From Deltaproteobacteria bacterium (GTDB lineage Bacteria; Bdellovibrionota_C; UBA2361; J135), in NCBI GenBank assembly GCA_020635175.1, contig JACKAH010000009.1:1-49631 (forward strand): a stretch of 49,631 bases of DNA, written 5' to 3'. Within the stretch, counting starts at the first letter, position 1. Every line of letters begins with the position of its first letter. Shown here piece after piece: positions 48,582 through 49,631 of the stretch. Both the position numbers and the translations under genes were made by a program. The notes below the pieces were generated by a model. That model did not search any database. It was not told the origin of the DNA and saw only the letters and a program-made list of their open reading frames with translations.

Positions 48582-49631
48582 ATGGCGGAACACTTTAAAG
48601 TTGCCATTATCGGTGCTGGGCCTGGAGGTCTGGGTGCCGCCACCAATGCCGCTCACCATGGCTTATCACACGTTCTCTTTGAAAAATCTGAGATAGGTAA
48701 CACCATTTTCGATTACCAGTTACGTAAACATGTGATGGATGAGCCAGGTAAATTGCCGTTGCGCTCTAAGGTAGGCTTTAAAGCAGGAACACGTGAAGAG
48801 GTTCTTCAGGTTTGGAATGATGCCCTCACAGAACATAAAGTTAATGTAAACAAAGCTGCCGTTACCGGCTTAAGAAAAGTAGGTGATAAGTTTGAGATTC
48901 AATATGGATCTCAAATGGTAACAGCGGATCATGTTGTTTTAGCGATCGGCTTGCAGGGTTCGCCTCGAAGGCTTGCATGTCCCGGAGCAGAATCTGAACA
49001 TGTTGCTTATACGCTAAGTGATCCTGATGCTTTTGAAGATCAAGACATATTGGTGGTTGGAGCAGGAGACGCAGCGATTGAGAATGCTGTTGCTCTATGC
49101 GAAAAAAACCGTGTTTCCATACTAAACAGAAGTGATGAATTTGCTCGAGCAAAAGATGGTAACATCGCTTTGATTACTAAGGCGATTGAATCTAAAAAGA
49201 TCAGATGTTTCTACAACTCTGATATGAGTCGCATCGAAGGAGAAACAGCATATATTGAAACTGCTGAGAAAGGTGAAGTTTCAATTAAGGCTACTCATAT
49301 TATTGCACGGATCGGTGCAATAATGCCTCGTAAGTTTCTAGAGGATTGTGGAATTGAGTTTCCAAATGCAGATATGAACTCTGTGCCCGTAGTAGATAAG
49401 ACATATCAGTGTAATGTTCCCGGACTACATATCGTAGGAGCGTTGATTGGTTATCCTTTGATTAAGCAGGCAATTAATCAGGGTTTCGAAGTGATTGAGC
49501 ACTTGATGGGAAATGATATCGAGCCTGCAGATCAAGTCTTGATTGATGAGCGCTTGTCTCATCTGCCTGGATCGATCGCTGATAATTTCGAAATGATCAG
49601 AAATAGTGTGCCTCTGTTTAAGGAGCTTAGC
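48582..49631 (+). CDS. Thioredoxin-reductase-like FAD/NAD(P)H oxidoreductase, open at window end
   Basis: The frame from the ATG at 48582 stays open for 350 codons to the last base, so the protein is partial. FKVAIIGAGPGGLGAATNAAHHGLSHVLFEKS is the FAD GxGxxG at the N-terminus. ILVVGAGDAAIENAVALCEKN near residue 165 is the NAD(P)H site, and VPVVDKTYQCNVPGLHIVGALIG near 270 the second FAD motif. The CxxC dithiol of true thioredoxin reductases is not visible, so it belongs to the TrxR-like/YpdA-type group. The frame runs past the usual 320-350 residue flavin core, so a C-terminal extension may lie outside the window. It is divergent from the multihaem cytochrome. Confidence 0.85.
   Translation, partial: MAEHFKVAIIGAGPGGLGAATNAAHHGLSHVLFEKSEIGNTIFDYQLRKHVMDEPGKLPLRSKVGFKAGTREEVLQVWNDALTEHKVNVNKAAVTGLRKVGDKFEIQYGSQMVTADHVVLAIGLQGSPRRLACPGAESEHVAYTLSDPDAFEDQDILVVGAGDAAIENAVALCEKNRVSILNRSDEFARAKDGNIALITKAIESKKIRCFYNSDMSRIEGETAYIETAEKGEVSIKATHIIARIGAIMPRKFLEDCGIEFPNADMNSVPVVDKTYQCNVPGLHIVGALIGYPLIKQAINQGFEVIEHLMGNDIEPADQVLIDERLSHLPGSIADNFEMIRNSVPLFKELS

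Noticed and set aside
1..49631. CRISPR arrays, insertion sequences, rRNA
   Set aside because: No regularly spaced repeats, transposase genes or rRNA-like stretches were seen on reading either strand.

Overview
The window is about 49.6 kb of AT-rich bacterial chromosome (sampled host lines are near 35-42 % GC) with dense gene packing. The gene set points to a Gram-negative, flagellated, menaquinone- or ubiquinone-using heterotroph with a well-developed envelope: flagellar hook protein, a FliK-like protein, type IV pilus/type II secretion ATPase and pseudopilin, several lipoproteins, an outer-membrane beta barrel, di-haem peroxidase and a multihaem cytochrome c. MeaB, a MIP18 protein, acyl-CoA dehydrogenase, GlyQS-type glycyl-tRNA synthetase and a CHASE2 cyclase would fit a deltaproteobacterium-like or related deep proteobacterial lineage. 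The sequence does not fix the taxon.

Layout. 1-2.6 kb: end of the flagellar hook gene, then a meaB / MIP18 / acyl-CoA dehydrogenase operon. 2.6-4.1 kb: cytochrome c peroxidase and a GmhA-like SIS protein on the minus strand. 4.2-6.0 kb: a strikingly GC-rich (about 60-67 % in sampled lines) one-gene islet with near-identical terminal inverted repeats and strong hairpins at both ends. 6.1-10.1 kb: pseudopilin, a PilB/GspE ATPase fused to a response-regulator receiver, and a FliK-like protein. 10.1-18.3 kb: lipoprotein, DUF6502 regulator behind a structured leader, HemJ-like protein, SppA protease, TPR protein, SCP2/unknown/SufU mini-operon, saccharopine-dehydrogenase-like enzyme, and a protein ending in a 'WKP-SEKDG' module. 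18.4-25.9 kb: serA, lipoprotein, a GlcD-type FAD oxidase, glyS, a K+ channel and a TPR protein. 26.8-27.3 kb: a non-coding stretch that I read as a probable 6S RNA with a strong terminator. 27.3-32.7 kb: a second 'WKP-SEKDG' lipoprotein, ubiE, tdk, a two-domain HU-like/SUFU-like protein, a flippase-like membrane protein and a stand-alone sigma region 4 protein. 32.7-40.2 kb: CHASE2 adenylate/guanylate cyclase, small lipoprotein, secreted YWTD propeller and a FecR-TPR-beta-barrel giant. 40.4-42.9 kb: HD phosphohydrolase, an acidic unknown and a second GC-rich one-gene islet (orphan ParB-like). 43.0-49.6 kb: MFS transporter, a cysteine-rich secreted repeat protein, a multihaem cytochrome c, and a thioredoxin-reductase-like flavoprotein running off the window.

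The strongest candidates for something undescribed are three. (1) The two GC-rich single-gene islets, each bounded by structured DNA/RNA elements and carrying no recombinase of their own. (2) The envelope-sensing neighbourhood around the FecR-TPR-barrel protein, the YWTD propeller and the CHASE2 cyclase. (3) The short module shared by two otherwise unrelated proteins at 17.4 and 27.3 kb. No tRNA, rRNA, CRISPR array, transposase or integrase was seen.
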